This document shows positions 51,961-63,225 of a stretch of DNA of 64,000 nucleotides, piece after piece. The DNA is from Lithobates sylvaticus (lineage: Eukaryota > Chordata > Amphibia > Anura > Ranidae), in contig CM053033.1 of the NCBI GenBank assembly GCA_028564925.1, forward strand, positions 84,985,468 to 85,049,467. Direction: 5' to 3'. Made by a program: the position numbers and the translations under genes. Position 1 is the stretch's first letter. The number at the start of each line of letters is the position of its first letter. The notes below the pieces were generated by a model. It did no database searches and was not told where the DNA came from. It saw nothing but the letters and a program-made list of their open reading frames with translations.

Positions 51961-54900
51961 CCCCATTCACTCTGGCCATGCCAAAATTACGTCTGCGAAA
52001 TAGCCAACTATCCCAAAATCCTCAATTAATTTTAAGGGAATTCTTCACCTTTTATTCTAAACTCTACGATTCTTCTAGACCTTTCTCCAAAGACAAGGCA
52101 AAATACTTTTTCTGTGATCTCCAGCTTCTTACAGTAGCTTGTGCTCACAAGGAGTTAATGGAGGCAGAATTTACAGTGGGGGAAATAGTAACCGCTATGA
52201 AAAGCCTGAATCCATCGAAAGAGCCAGGCCCAGATGGATTCTCGGGCAAAAATACGCTGAGACCCCGACACCCCATTTGTGCTCATATTTCAACGATCTG
52301 AGAAAGGGCTCCCCCATACAACCTCACAAGAACAATGCCTTTATTCACGTCATCCCCAAACCAAACAAGGAGATTGTGCAAATTATCGCCCAATCTCGTT
52401 TATTAATGCCGACCATAAAATAGTGACAACAATCCTAGCCAACCGTAACACCTTTTTGTCTAAATATATCCACCCTGACCAGGTAGGATTTGTTCCTAAT
52501 AGACAGGCCCCAGACCAAACTAGGTGAATTATAGATACTATTTCGGTGCTGAACTCTGATTGGGATGGTCGGGGGAAGAGGGGAGCGGTGTTGTGGTCTC
52601 TAGATCCCGCAAGGCGCTTGATTCCCTTCACTGGCACTATAATTTCTTTAATTTAGAACGCTACGGGTTTGGCCCTAAATTTCTAACAATACTACGAGCA
52701 ATCTACAGCGAACCTAAGGCCCGTCTTTTAATTAAAGGCTATAGATCACAGGATCTTGCTATACATAGAGGAACCAGATACGGTTGCCCCTTGTCCCTGC
52801 TATTATTCATCTTGGCATTGGAGCCTTTGGCAATCAAAATCCGAGAGAGCCAGGATATACAGAGGTTGTATTGCAGGGGTCGTGAACACAAATGTGCGCT
52901 GTTTGCAGATGACATACTGATGCTCCTCTCTTCCCCAGTTACCTCAATACCCAATCTGCACTTAATGCTACGTCAGTTTACTTCTGTCTCTGGTTTACAA
53001 GTAAATCATTCTAAATCTCAAGCTCTAAAACTCTCCTTATAAACACATAGTCCGAGCCTTGTAAAATTCATTCTCCTTCAAGTGGCATTCTGAAGCCCTT
53101 CCATATTTAGGCATCTCTCTAACCCCCTCCCTCCACACACTATATCGGAAGAATTACCCCCTCTTGTTCAAAAGATTAGGGGAAGACCTTAAACGATGGT
53201 CCAACAACCCCCCCCCCCCCCCAATCATGGTTCGGCCGATTGTACTCGGTTAAAATGAAGTGCTATACTTATTTAGAACGCTCCTTGTGATGCTACCTAT
53301 GTCTGACTTAAAGAAATTCCAGACACAGTTGCTACAATTTATATGGGGAAATAAAAGACCCAGGGTAAACAGGCACACTTTATACACACCTAAATTGAGG
53401 GGGGGGGATTAGGAGTACTGTACTGAACTTGGTCAAATACCATCAAGCTGTGCAATTGGCACAGTTGCTCAGCCTCCATTCATGACATTCCCGACCACTC
53501 TGGATGTCCTTGGAGTCATCTCTTTATCCCAATAAGGAGATTAGCCAATTAGGGTTGGACACAACCAGCCTGTCCTTTGCTTGCATCCACATTATCATAT
53601 TCATTGAACTTGTGGGATAGACTCCTAGTCATCCATGGATTTAAATCTCTGCACACCCCATTGGCTCAATTACTTGGGAACCCCTCATTCACCCCCAAAA
53701 TTTTGCCTGGTGGACCAACAAAGGTCTAATCCGAATTGCGTATTTTTGTGACCATAGAGCTTCCTAATTTGGAATTATACTGATACACTCAGATAGCGCA
53801 CTTTTAGCCACACTAAATCGCACCTCAGATTTAACCTTTTCAACACCAATGGAATATCAATGCACGAGTTTTGACAAACACACTGGTCACATATCCAAAA
53901 TGAATTCCTATATTGACCTCCGCATCTGAAAAGCTATTTTATATGCATAAATGGGAGAAGGACCTGGAGGAGACTCTGGTTGTGGAGGATTGGAGTAAGA
54001 GTGGATCTAAGTCATATACTAATACAGTGCTGATTGATGCAAACTATTAAAGGTCCTTCTGCTGTGGTATATGGTGCCGGCGATTGTAGCGTCCTTTGTT
54101 CCAGGCGCGTCCCCGCAGTGTTTCAGAGGGTATGGTATGAATGTCACAATGTTCCATGTTTGGTGAAAATGCCCATAAGTCAGGTGGTTCTGGATCTGTA
54201 CCTATAATTTCATATACTCGTTAAATCACCACTGCAGGCACTGTTGGGGCGCCCGATAGAGGGAACGACTAGACACACAAAGACTTATAGCCTTTATATT
54301 TGTAGCAGCCAGGGTCTCCATAGCCAGATCATGGAAATCTTCCACGGTTCCCTTTCACTTATTAAGATCTAAACTACTAAACTATCTTGGATAATGGTAA
54401 ATGAGCGCCTATCAGCAAGCCTAAATGATAAACTTGTTCCATTCGAAAAGTCTTGGGACCCCTGGATTAGATACCTGTCAGATACTCTATGAGATAGCTA
54501 TGTCATGGAGTGTCTGCCCCCCCCCCCTTTTTTTTTCTTACCCCTGGGATAGGGTGCATGTTCCTCTTTCTAATTCTTTGTTCCCCTTCTCTTCTCATAT
54601 TATCCATATTCTAGTTTTACTAGATTTGCCCTTTGTGGGTGCTCAGGTCAACTGGGGTATCTGCAACTGCCGGATAGTTCAGACTGGCCAGTACTTCAGA
54701 CCGGTGTGTGAGTTCATCAACATTTTGCGTAATACTTTCCTATTTACATGGTATTCCACACATACTGAATTCTGAGTAAGAGGCGAGCCTCTTAGATCTA
54801 ACATAGCATTTTTGGATGGTCTACTCCCATGCCTTGCTTTCCCTCAGAAGGGTGGGAGGCAACAAGAGTCATGATGTATACATATCGTTTATTGATGATT

Positions 54901-55080
54901 TTTCCTCTTTACACTGCTCTTTCTGAATCACGCATTATATGTTCATAATGTAAATGGCGACACAGTATGTATAACAGTATGTACCCTTAATCGTTGCAAA
55001 GATCAATACCCTGGTTTATAGCCAACGACTATTGATGACTTTGTATACTTTAAAAATCTGAATAAAACCCATTGAAAATG
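51961..55080 (+). mobile_element. L1/Tx1-type LINE, 5'-truncated
   Basis: A 16-bp target duplication AAAAGTTTGGAAAACC flanks it (51947-51962, 55081-55096), typical of target-primed insertion. It begins in the endonuclease-RT linker region and includes LNPSKEPGPDGF (about 52210-52245). Non-coding decay dominates after 53040. The 3' end is A-rich (AATAAAACCCATTGAAAATG). Confidence 0.9.
52560..53042 (+). pseudogene. LINE reverse transcriptase fragment
   Basis: Part of an ORF2 reverse transcriptase: ALDSLHWHYNFFNLERYGFG (after the degraded motif A), IHRGTRYGCPLSLLLFILAL (motif B) and ALFADDILMLLS (motif C, Asp pair). ANR-like and PDQVGFVPNRQAPDQTR segments occur upstream in another frame (52440-52525). 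Frameshifts and stops on both sides leave this as a 160-codon island. Closest in style to the L1/Tx1 group, but a different copy type from the LINE at 6863. Confidence 0.88.
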
Positions 55081-55253
55081 AAAAGTTTGGAAAACCATTT
55101 GGCACATAATTGTGAGGTGGAAGGATAATGATACTTTCTGTTGGTTTATTACATAATATCCCAATAAAAAAATACATTTAAGTTTTTTTGGTTGTAACAT
55201 GACAAAATGTGGAAAATTTCAAGGGGTGTGAATACTTTTTTCAAGGCACTGTA

Positions 55254-56475
55254 CTGTGAAGAATCCTTTCCGTATTTGGAAATGAAATCTCTTTTCCTTC
55301 AGATGTAAAGAGTGCCCCCTTGTGTGGCGATGTGTAATGTGGTGCTTGCATTGGTTTTTCTTTTTTCCGATTTATTTTAACCAGATAACAACTTCCTCTC
55401 TTCTAATAGGGAAAATGTTTTGTAGTTAATATAGCTAACAGGGAATAATGCTGCTAAAAGTCCAGAGGCAGAAGGTACAGGAAGTCAGACTTCTGACTGC
55501 ATAAACTGCTATTTTTTCATGCACTTGTTGCGCTTGTTGAACACTTTTAATAGTATATTTAACAGAGTAAAAGGGGAAAATAGAATTTATATGCCCTCCA
55601 GCTCATTATCGGGGTGTGCAAAGAAACCCCCAAAGAAGTACAGATTCAGAAGAAGGATGCAACTGCAGATCATTTTTTTTTTTTTTTTTTGCCTCAAGGA
55701 AGGCAGGACACCCTGGGCTTCAAGCTGGACAGGAGCAGCAGTAGAAACTATGGGAAGCATGTGAGCAAGGTGCAGCAGGCGGTGAACACACAGAGTCCAA
55801 GTTAGGCAATAAAGTTTTAATGTAGAAAGGTTTAACTCAACTTATTCAGGCCTGGTGGTAGGCACACCTGTCCAGAACCACTTACCAACTGTGACAGTGG
55901 TATAAAGACTTGGGAATACCGACACTGTATGCCAAAAGGGCGGAATGCGACCTGGCCTGTCCACACCCAAATAGAAGGCTTCCTGAGGAGAGGTATATGT
56001 AGTCCCAGCACTGTCCCTACTCCTCCGAGGAACCTTTCCCTACCTCCTAAGCAATGTCCTTGCCAGATGAGGAACCTGTCCCCTACACTAGCCCCTTGCA
56101 TAAAGTGCGCCAAGCCTGGGAGCCAGAGTTTTAAATAAACTCTACCTGACCCAAGATGGCTGCTGAAGTCACATGGGGCACCAGCGTCCAATCAGACAGC
56201 TGCCTCCTTGTGATTGCAGGAAGTCTTAGAGGAACCAAGTTCCATACAACTTCCTTCCTCTTCTGCATTACCACTTTGGTCCAGCGCCATCTGCAGTGGG
56301 GAGTACAGAATGCATCTGCCTACAAACAGATCTTAGAACTTGAATCTATAGATTTATATTTGGGAGGCCACGGGGAGATTTTGTCCACCAGACTTCACCA
56401 ACAAATAAATGTGTAGTCCACCTAAAATATTTTATTTGTTAAGACTCTTTTTAGAAAATGAAGGTATTACTCTAG
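55254..56475. other. Intergenic DNA, no confident gene
   Basis: A/T-rich to 55700, then mixed. Overlapping frames on both strands at 55832-56191 and 55929-56138 lack domains. T-run at 55672-55690. No RNA gene seen. Confidence 0.5.
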
Positions 56476-56477
56476 AA

Positions 56478-56752
56478 CAGCCTTTTTCAACTAGGGTTCC
56501 ATGGAATATTCCTCCAGAGGTTGCTAGGGGTTCCTTGAGCAATGAGCAATTTCTGCCTCTCAGACAACAATGATCGTTAAGTTATCTGTAAGGGTGGCAT
56601 TCTTCCCAGTGACCACATTTGTAAGAAGCATTCTTCCCACTGATCATCACACTAATGTTCCATAAGCTGTAGATAGTAATTGTTTGCAGGGTTTCCCTGA
56701 GACCAGTAAGTTATTTCAAGTAATCCTATGTTATGAGGTTTGAGAAAGGCCG
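56478..56752. mobile_element. hAT-type MITE
   Basis: Starts CAGCCTTTTTCAACTAGGGTTCC and ends GAGGTTTGAGAAAGGCCG; the CAGCCTTTCTCAACC style is widespread in vertebrate hAT fossils. Flanks CTCTAGAA and CCGTAGAT match only partly, so it is old. Confidence 0.65.
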
Positions 56753-56754
56753 CC

Positions 56755-57740
56755 GTAGATGAAGAATACTAGAACATCTTTATGACTTGATGGCCCATAG
56801 AGCAGGGATCAATCGGGTGTTCCACCCAACTCATAAAGCTAAATCATAGAATTCACAGAAATTACTGGACCCGCAGGTCAGTAACTTCAACTCAAAAGTC
56901 CTTATGTGATCTGGAAAATACCATGGCGTTATCATATACCCATCTACTTGTCCTCCTAACCCATCATCACCTTTATTTTCCAGCTCACATCCCCCATACA
57001 CAGATTAAAATTCTACCTTGCGGTGGTTGCCTGGGTCTTGTAGTGCCTCAGCTCCAGCTTTTGCAGTGCCTTTGTCCAGCTGCTACAGAAAAAATAAAAT
57101 TGTGTCCCCCCTTGGGATTCGCAAGCCTAGCTGTGCTGGGCTGTAATACAGAGAAAAGATTTTATTTTTGGAATGCAATATTTTGTGTGCTGGTGCGAGC
57201 GAACGCTGAGGGATTCACACTCGTCTCGCACTCTGGCGGCATCACATACATAAAGCACGCTGCCTTCATCTTCCCTCTACGTTTCCTACACTCTGCTTTT
57301 ACCACCCCCACCTTTCTTTATATATAACAGACTTTAAAGAGGAGCTATTATCCAAGCAATGAAAAGATATAATATCCACTATATGTGCACGGCACCTTCA
57401 AAAAATCCAAGGGTGGCCACAGAGGAGCAGATCTATCCCAAAGACTGAAGAATGGGGAGACATCTCTTGGAGCTTCCCCATTTACTGCTATGATTCTCTC
57501 TCGGTCTATGGTAACAGTGGCACACAACTGCTTCTTAGCTCACTTGTAAGGGGATTTTCCAATGAACAGGAATGCGCACTTATTTTACACACCAGCTCTG
57601 GAACCGATGGCACTTGTTACCCCCCCTTAGAAGACCAGATTATTTCAACACTGCTCGTGACATTCACACCCAGTAAGCACTTATATAAATGCTTATACAG
57701 GCAGGGTTTTTCTTTATAGGCTTTTTGCACACATGTATGT
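56755..57740. other. Intergenic DNA, no confident gene
   Basis: A 134-codon frame at 56923-57327 is hydrophobic but has no recognisable domain or homologue known to me; not called. Confidence 0.5.
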
Positions 57741-57744
57741 TTAA

Positions 57745-58159
57745 TGCCGCGTACACACGGTCGGAATTTCCGATGGAAACAGTCCGATGGGAGCTTTTCA
57801 TCGGATTTTCCGACCGTGTGTATGCCCATCGGTCTTTTTCTGTCGGAATTTCCAATGGACTTTGGATTGAGAACCTGTTCTCAATTTTTCCGACGGAAAA
57901 CCTTTCTATCGGATTTTCCGATCGTGTATATGCAATTCCGACACACAAAATTCCGACGCATGCTCGGAAACAATTCGGAAGCATTCAACGTCCCTTTTAT
58001 AGTGATGTTGAACGTGTTTTATGCCGCTGTGTTACTGACCATCGGAAGTTGGTGTGACCGTGTGTAGGCAAGACAGTTTGAGCGAAATTCCGTCGGAATT
58101 CCGACGGGAAAACCATTAGAGCTTTTTCTGACGAGAATTCTGACCGTGTGTACGCGGCA
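57745..58159. mobile_element. MITE (TGCCGCGTACACAC ends)
   Basis: Ends TGCCGCGTACACACGG and CCGTGTGTACGCGGCA, TAA on both sides. The interior alternates GGAATTTCCGA / TCGGATTTTCCGA words. Confidence 0.9.
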
Positions 58160-58569
58160 TAAGGGTTTGTGCATGTGTATGCAAGCTCCTGGGTAGGAGG
58201 AGAGAAGGATGAGAGCAAAAAGAGATTCTATTGAAGTCTATGGGGCTAAAACACGCAACACAACTCCAAAAACTTTATTTTTTAAATCTCAGATCTCTCA
58301 ATGTTATAATGTGTTATTGAAATGCCCTACTCTATAATTGTTGGAATGTATCAACATTTAAAAAAATTAAATGTAAAGAACAAGAAACAATAAGTCAACA
58401 AACGTACAAGGTAGTGTCTATATTCTTGATAGTCAATTTCCGCCCACCCCTAATGGGACCGAACTGTAAGCGGAGATCAACTCTCAAGATCTTATAACCA
58501 GGGAGAAAGAAGAGGTAAACCTGGGTTATATGCTATATCGCATCATGTTATTAGAATACTGTTTTTTAT

Positions 58570-58825
58570 CAATTAGGGAGATAATTAATAGAAATTGTGA
58601 ACTGTAAATATCTAATTAATTGATTATTTATAGTTCACAATTTTTATCAATTAATTAGATATTTATAGTTTGCAATTTTTATCAATTAATTAGATATTTA
58701 TAGTTTGCAATTTTTATCAATTAATTCGATATTTATAGTTTGCAATTTTTATCAATTAATTTGATATTTATAGTTCGCAATTTTTATCAATTAATTCGAT
58801 ATTTATAGTTCGCAATTTTTTAGAT
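58570..58825. repeat. 35-bp AT-rich tandem repeat
   Basis: About 5.7 units containing TTATAGTTTGCAATTTTTAT plus CAATTAATTCGATAT. Just left, 58580-58620 is an inverted partial copy (AAATTGTGAACTGTAAATATC), giving a hairpin at the array's start. Confidence 0.88.
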
Positions 58826-58829
58826 AATT

Positions 58830-59282
58830 AGAAGCTCTCGGGTTATGTAGCCATTCTTGACAGTTTTTTTTTTTTATTTAGTTTAGAGTAGTTTAGAGTA
58901 GTTTCAATATCCAAGCACAATATGAATTGTTACTTGCATATAAAGTCTGGTGATGACGTTCGTTAAGTTCGGAGTTTTGTTAGATTTCCATAAGCTAGAT
59001 ATAGTAAGTCTTGCTGTTTTATAAGTATGTGTGCCACAATCGTTCTATTGCAGCTTACCAGTCAATAGATATATCCACTAAGTTATAGAATACATTTTTG
59101 GTTTAATAGCTCCTTAATATATTTCACAGCTGAAGTGTGAAGGAACCTGAGGATACACTGAGCAAACATATTTTACAAAATACAAACAGATTGTATAGCT
59201 ACTGGGGCTACCAGAATGGGAGACCCTGCTACAATACATTATAATAGAACATCTCATTTCATATCTCCCCAAGGCATTAAAG
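58830..59282. other. Intergenic DNA, no gene seen
   Basis: A/T-rich with GTTTAGAGTA repeated at about 58880-58900. No gene. Confidence 0.5.
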
Positions 59283-59286
59283 TTAA

Positions 59287-59778
59287 AGTGTTACTAAACC
59301 AAAAAACCTGCATTCACTATATCTGGTCTCCCACAGTACACAGAACATGGAAATACATCTATTTTAGTATATAATATTATATAGTATATAGTATATAAAC
59401 TGCTAAATTACCTTTTATCATCAGCAGTATATAGCAGTCTTGTGACTTCTATCAGTGTCTGGTTAAAAATCTGTAGGTGGAGTTTTCATTCTCATTCTAC
59501 TCCGACAGTCTTATGAGGCTGCATGACCCCTGACCCTCTGTCTGCCCTGTGCCAATCACATAGCACCCTCCACCCCAAAAAAAAAAAAAGATCTCTGCAC
59601 ACTCAATTTAGTGAGCATTGCTAGAGTGCTTACATAGCTCCGTACTACCAGGAGATAGATTGGGGACAGTAAAAGAAGGGGAGGATCAGAGAAGGCAGGA
59701 TTAAACGGCCTTTTTACACAATGCGGAGGATTAATCCCTTAGGTTCCACAGTGAGTATAACTAGTTTGCATTACTGCA
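59287..59778. mobile_element. TTAA-type MITE, left part, cut by Tc1 element D
   Basis: TTAA|AGTGTTACTAAACC start; interior matches 3290-3494 in AGATAGATTGGGGAC and GGTTCCACAGTGAGTATAA. Its right end is not found beyond the Tc1 copy. Confidence 0.6.
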
Positions 59779-59959
59779 TACAGTGCCTTGAAAAAGTATT
59801 CATACCCATTGAAATTTTCCACATGTTACACCCAAAAACGTAAATGTACTTTATTGGGATTTTATGTGATAGACCAACACAAAGTGGCACATAATTGTGA
59901 AGTGGAAGGAAAATGATAAATGGTTTTCAAAAAATTGAAAATTGTGGTGTGCATTTGTA

Positions 59960-60383
59960 CAGGGGGTCCCCGGGTTACAAACAAGATAGGGACTGTAGGG
60001 TTGTTCTTAAGTTGAATCTGTTTGTAAGTCGGAACAGGTACATTTTTTAAGTGTAGCTCTAGCCAAAAAATCTATTTTTAATATAGATAACATAGAGAAG
60101 GGTTATCACCCCTGTAACACTAGTTTTGCTGTCTGTGCCCCTGTTCAGAAGATTTCACCTCACCTTCTGTCCCAATGACAATTGGATTTTGAAAATTTTG
60201 GGTTGTTAGGGAAACAAGGACTGGTGATAAAGCATCAGTGGAGACACCTTTTACCCATAATAACTCTTACAGGAGTGAATTTCCCTTTCTAGGGGTAGAT
60301 TTCCTCTCACTTCCTGTTGTCTCCCTCCGTTTGCAAGTAGGAGTCGTTTGTAAGTCGGATGTTTGTAAGTCGGGGACCCCCTG
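59960..60383. mobile_element. Mariner/Tigger-type MITE
   Basis: Inverted ends CAGGGGGTCCCCGGGTTACA and TGTAAGTCGGGGACCCCCTG with TA on both sides. Non-coding. It interrupts the left flank of Tc1 D. Confidence 0.88.
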
Positions 60384-60399
60384 TATTCAGCCTCCTTTA

Positions 60400-60704
60400 G
60401 CCCAGGTTCACTGAGCTGTGGGAATGAAGCTGTGCAAGTTCAGCTGAACTCACACGATTTCACTCCCGCATGTCAGTCCAGATTTCGGCTGCATTTTTTT
60501 ACAGACATCTGTGCGGGTTTCTGCACAGATGTCAATGGAAATCGCACGCCGAAATCGCAAAAAGTAGTACTGAAACTAGTTTTTGAAATCAGTGCAGTGC
60601 CGCAAGTGCGCCGGCGCATCGATTAGGATGGTGCCATTGCCGGCAATTGCCGCCGATTTGACATGTCAATTTGAATGTCAAATAGCACCAATGTGAACCA
60701 GGGC
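60400..60704. mobile_element. MITE (GCCCAGGTTCAC ends)
   Basis: Ends GCCCAGGTTCACTG and CAATGTGAACCAGGGC, TTA on both sides (60397-60399, 60705-60707). 3-bp target fits the PIF/Harbinger-like set. Confidence 0.85.
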
Positions 60705-60856
60705 TTACTCTGAAACCTTTAACTAAAATCTAGTGGAACCAATTGCCTTCAGAAGTGACCTAATTAGTAAATAGAGTCCACCTGTGTGTAATTTAATCTC
60801 TGTATAAATACAGCTGTTCTGTGAAGCCCTCAGAGGTTTGTTAGAGATCCTTAAGT

Positions 60857-61197
60857 AGGTACACACTATAAGAAAATAGGGAGAACTTTCGTCCGATTTT
60901 TTGATTTTCCTCGATGTTTCACAGCAAATCTTCAGCAAAAATTCACGTACGACAAAGGCTTTTATTGTTTTTGAACATGCGCAGTCTTTTTCTAAATTTC
61001 TTGTATGAAAATGGTACACATTAAATAAAAATAACCCATTCTGTTCCCATACAAAATTTTTTTGGAGTTTGTCCCTTCGGGAATTTTCGTACGAAAATTC
61101 AGAATCAGCTGTCGAAAGTTGTATACAAGAATCGTACGAAAATTCTTTGGGCGAAAAGGTTTGTTCAATAAAGGCTCGTGCATACTATAAGAAAATC
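60857..61197. repeat. Insert with direct terminal repeats
   Basis: Breaks the Tc1 leader just before the transposase. It begins GTACACACTATAAGAAAAT and ends with the diverged direct copy GTGCATACTATAAGAAAAT. Internal palindromes AATTTTCGTACGAAAATT occur. Probably one MITE followed by a stub of a second; class unassigned. Confidence 0.5.
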
Positions 61198-61211
61198 GAG
61201 AAAACAGCATT

Positions 61212-62004
61212 ATGAAGGCCAAGGAACACACCAGACAGGTCAGGGATAAAACAGGGTTAGGTTATAAAACAATATCCCAAGCTTTGAACATCTCCCAGAG
61301 CACTGTTTAATCCGAATCATCTGAAAATGGAAAGAGTATGGCACAACTGCAAACCTACCATTACATGCCCGTCCACCTAAACGGAAAGGCCGGGCAAGGG
61401 GAGCATTAATCAGAGAAGCAGCCAAGAGGCCCATGGTAACTCTGGAGGAAGTCCCGTTTGCAGTATGCGAGAAGCCATGTGGGGGACACAGCAAACATAT
61501 GGAAGAAGGTTCTCTGGTCAGATGAGACCAAAATTTAACTTTTTGGCCTAAAAGCAAAATAAATGATGTGTGGTGGAAAACTAACACTGCACATCACCCT
61601 AAATACACCATCCTCACCGTGAAACATGGTGGTGGCAGTATCATGTTGTTCAGGAATTACAATTCCCATCATGCCTAGTCATGTCTGTGAATGGCAGTTT
61701 TACAATGCCTCATGAGACATGTAGTTCCGCAACAGCTGGAGGGCCAAAGATGGGAGATCCCTGGTTTAGATCAAAGCATATTCATGTGTTAGAATGGACC
61801 AGTCAAAGTCCAATTGAGAATCTGTGGCAAGACTTGAAAATTTCTGTTCACAGATGCTCTCCATCCAATCTGACAGAGCTTGGGCTATTTTGCAAATAAA
61901 AATGGACAACAATGTCACTCTCTAGATGTGCAAAGCTGGTAAAGACATCCCCAAAAAGACTTGCGGCTGTAATTGAAGCAAAAGGTGGTTCTACAAAGTA
62001 TTGA
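61212..62004 (+). pseudogene. Tc1 transposase (element D)
   Basis: ATG at 61212 (MKAKEHTRQVRDK) followed by an in-region deletion, then fragments of the helix-turn-helix part (GYKTISQALNIS equivalent) and GGKARGALIREAAKRPM. A large deletion joins the VTLEE region directly to the VPFAVCEKPC stretch, and a hAT fragment replaces the middle including the second catalytic Asp. The C-terminus ([15 protein letters not shown]) survives to the stop at 62002-62004. Dead, the most degraded of the four Tc1 copies. Confidence 0.85.
61648..61765. mobile_element. hAT end fragment inside Tc1 D
   Basis: Contains AATTCCCATCATGCCTAG, GACATGTAGTTCCGCAACAG and CTGGAGGGCCAAAGATGGGA, ending GATCCCTG: the reverse of a common vertebrate hAT terminus (CAGGGATCTCC...). 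The other terminus is absent. Confidence 0.55.
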
Positions 62005-62251
62005 CTCAGGGGGTCTGAATACAAATGCACGTCACACTTTTCACACATTTATTTGTAAAACTGTACATCTGCAGTATCATCTAAGGCACTGCTGCCTCTG
62101 ACTGTTAGTCTAATGAGAATTAGTGAAGTGACTACTGTGCTGCTCACCCCTTTCTTTGCTGGAGAGAAAGCTGTACTGCAAGAATCTCAAAGCTTCTAGT
62201 TCAGTTATTTTGTGGATCTGTGCTTCTTCCACCTTTCCTGCTGCTTTTTAA

Positions 62252-62600
62252 AGTAATAAACAAACATGTCATACTTATCTGGTTTGTGTAGTGTTTTTTT
62301 GCACAGAGCAGCCCCGATCCTTCTCTTCTCGGGCTCCTGACAGCGCTCCTTGCCCCCCTTTCCTGCAGAGTGCCCCTATAGCAAGTAGCTTGCTCCCGAG
62401 CTGCTGCTCTGTGTGTCCATTCACACAGAGTGAAGTTCTGCCCTGCCCCGTTCTCTCCTCATTGGCTCACTGGCTCACTGGCTGTGACTGTAGTGGGAGC
62501 CAGTGACTGTCTCAGCCTATGAGGTGGAAGAGACCCGGAGAGCTGCTGCTCTTGTGCACATCGCTGGATCGAGATGGGGCTCAGGTAAGTATTTGGGGGG
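62252..62600 (+). repeat. TTAA-type frog repeat, copy 2
   Basis: Second copy of the 40294-40650 repeat: AACAAACATGTCATACTTATC, TAGCAAGTAGCTTGCT, CACATCGCTGGATCGAGATGG, then AGGTAAGTATT. Non-coding. Confidence 0.6.
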
Positions 62601-62769
62601 GCTTGGGAGGGGTTCTGCACACATACATAGAATAGAATATCCCCCTTGCCAGTCATCAGGGACAGCTCTGACATAAAGACACAAAGCCCTGCTTCTGTAC
62701 CAAGATGATCCCTGCCACATAGAGACTCTGTGCTGAACAAGGCACTGCAAGTCAAAAATGGAGAAATAA

Positions 62770-63222
62770 GCCTCATACACACGATCGGACCGTGGACCAA
62801 CTTTCCCGTGGATTTTTGTCCAAAGGGCGTTGGCCCCAAGTTGGTATTGCATACACACGGTCGGACTTTTTAGGCAACCAACACGAACGTAGTGACGTTT
62901 CAACGTACTGACGACACTTCAAAAGAGGACGTTCGAATACTCCAGCGCCACCTTTGGTCAACTTCTATATTGTTGTCTGATCTTTTGCATTGGTTCTGAG
63001 CATGCGTGTTTGTACTTTGGACAAAAGTCTGTTGGTTTTGTGTACACACGGTCGGACTTTGGTCCATCGGACTTTTGTTGGCAGAAAGTTGGTCCGTTCG
63101 CACAGCCAACAAAAGTCCTGGAAAAAGTTGGTCCGATGGAGCGTACACACGGTCGGATGTTGGTCCAAACCAGCTAATTTGCATGTTGGTTGTCAAAAAG
63201 TCCGATCGTGTGTACGGGCCTA
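62770..63222. mobile_element. MITE (GCCTCATACACACG ends)
   Basis: Ends GCCTCATACACACGATCGG and CCGATCGTGTGTACGGGCC, TAA on both sides (62767-62769, 63223-63225). Interior rich in TTGGTCC/GGACCAA; a separate subfamily. Several overlapping frames are artefacts of the palindrome. Confidence 0.85.
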
Positions 63223-63225
63223 TAA

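Larger units (their letters stand above)
50578..55251 (+). mobile_element. Tc1-like element C with nested LINE
   Basis: Inverted ends CAGTGCCTCGAAAAAG and TTTTTCAAGGCACTG, TA on both sides (50576-50577, 55252-55253). Excluding the LINE it is about 1.55 kb, normal for Tc1. The LINE landed in the right-hand untranslated region. Confidence 0.93.
59781..62058 (+). mobile_element. Tc1-like element D, truncated, with several insertions
   Basis: Left end CAGTGCCTTGAAAAAG after TA (59779-59780). The right terminal repeat is missing: sequence stops matching after ATTTATTTGTAAAA. It contains a TA-flanked MITE (59960-60383), a TTA-flanked MITE (60400-60704), a direct-repeat-bearing segment (60857-61197) and a hAT end (61648-61765). 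Confidence 0.85.

Noticed and set aside
56923-57327. 134-codon hydrophobic frame as a small membrane protein.
   Set aside because: No signal-peptide logic, no recognisable family, and ordinary intergenic composition.
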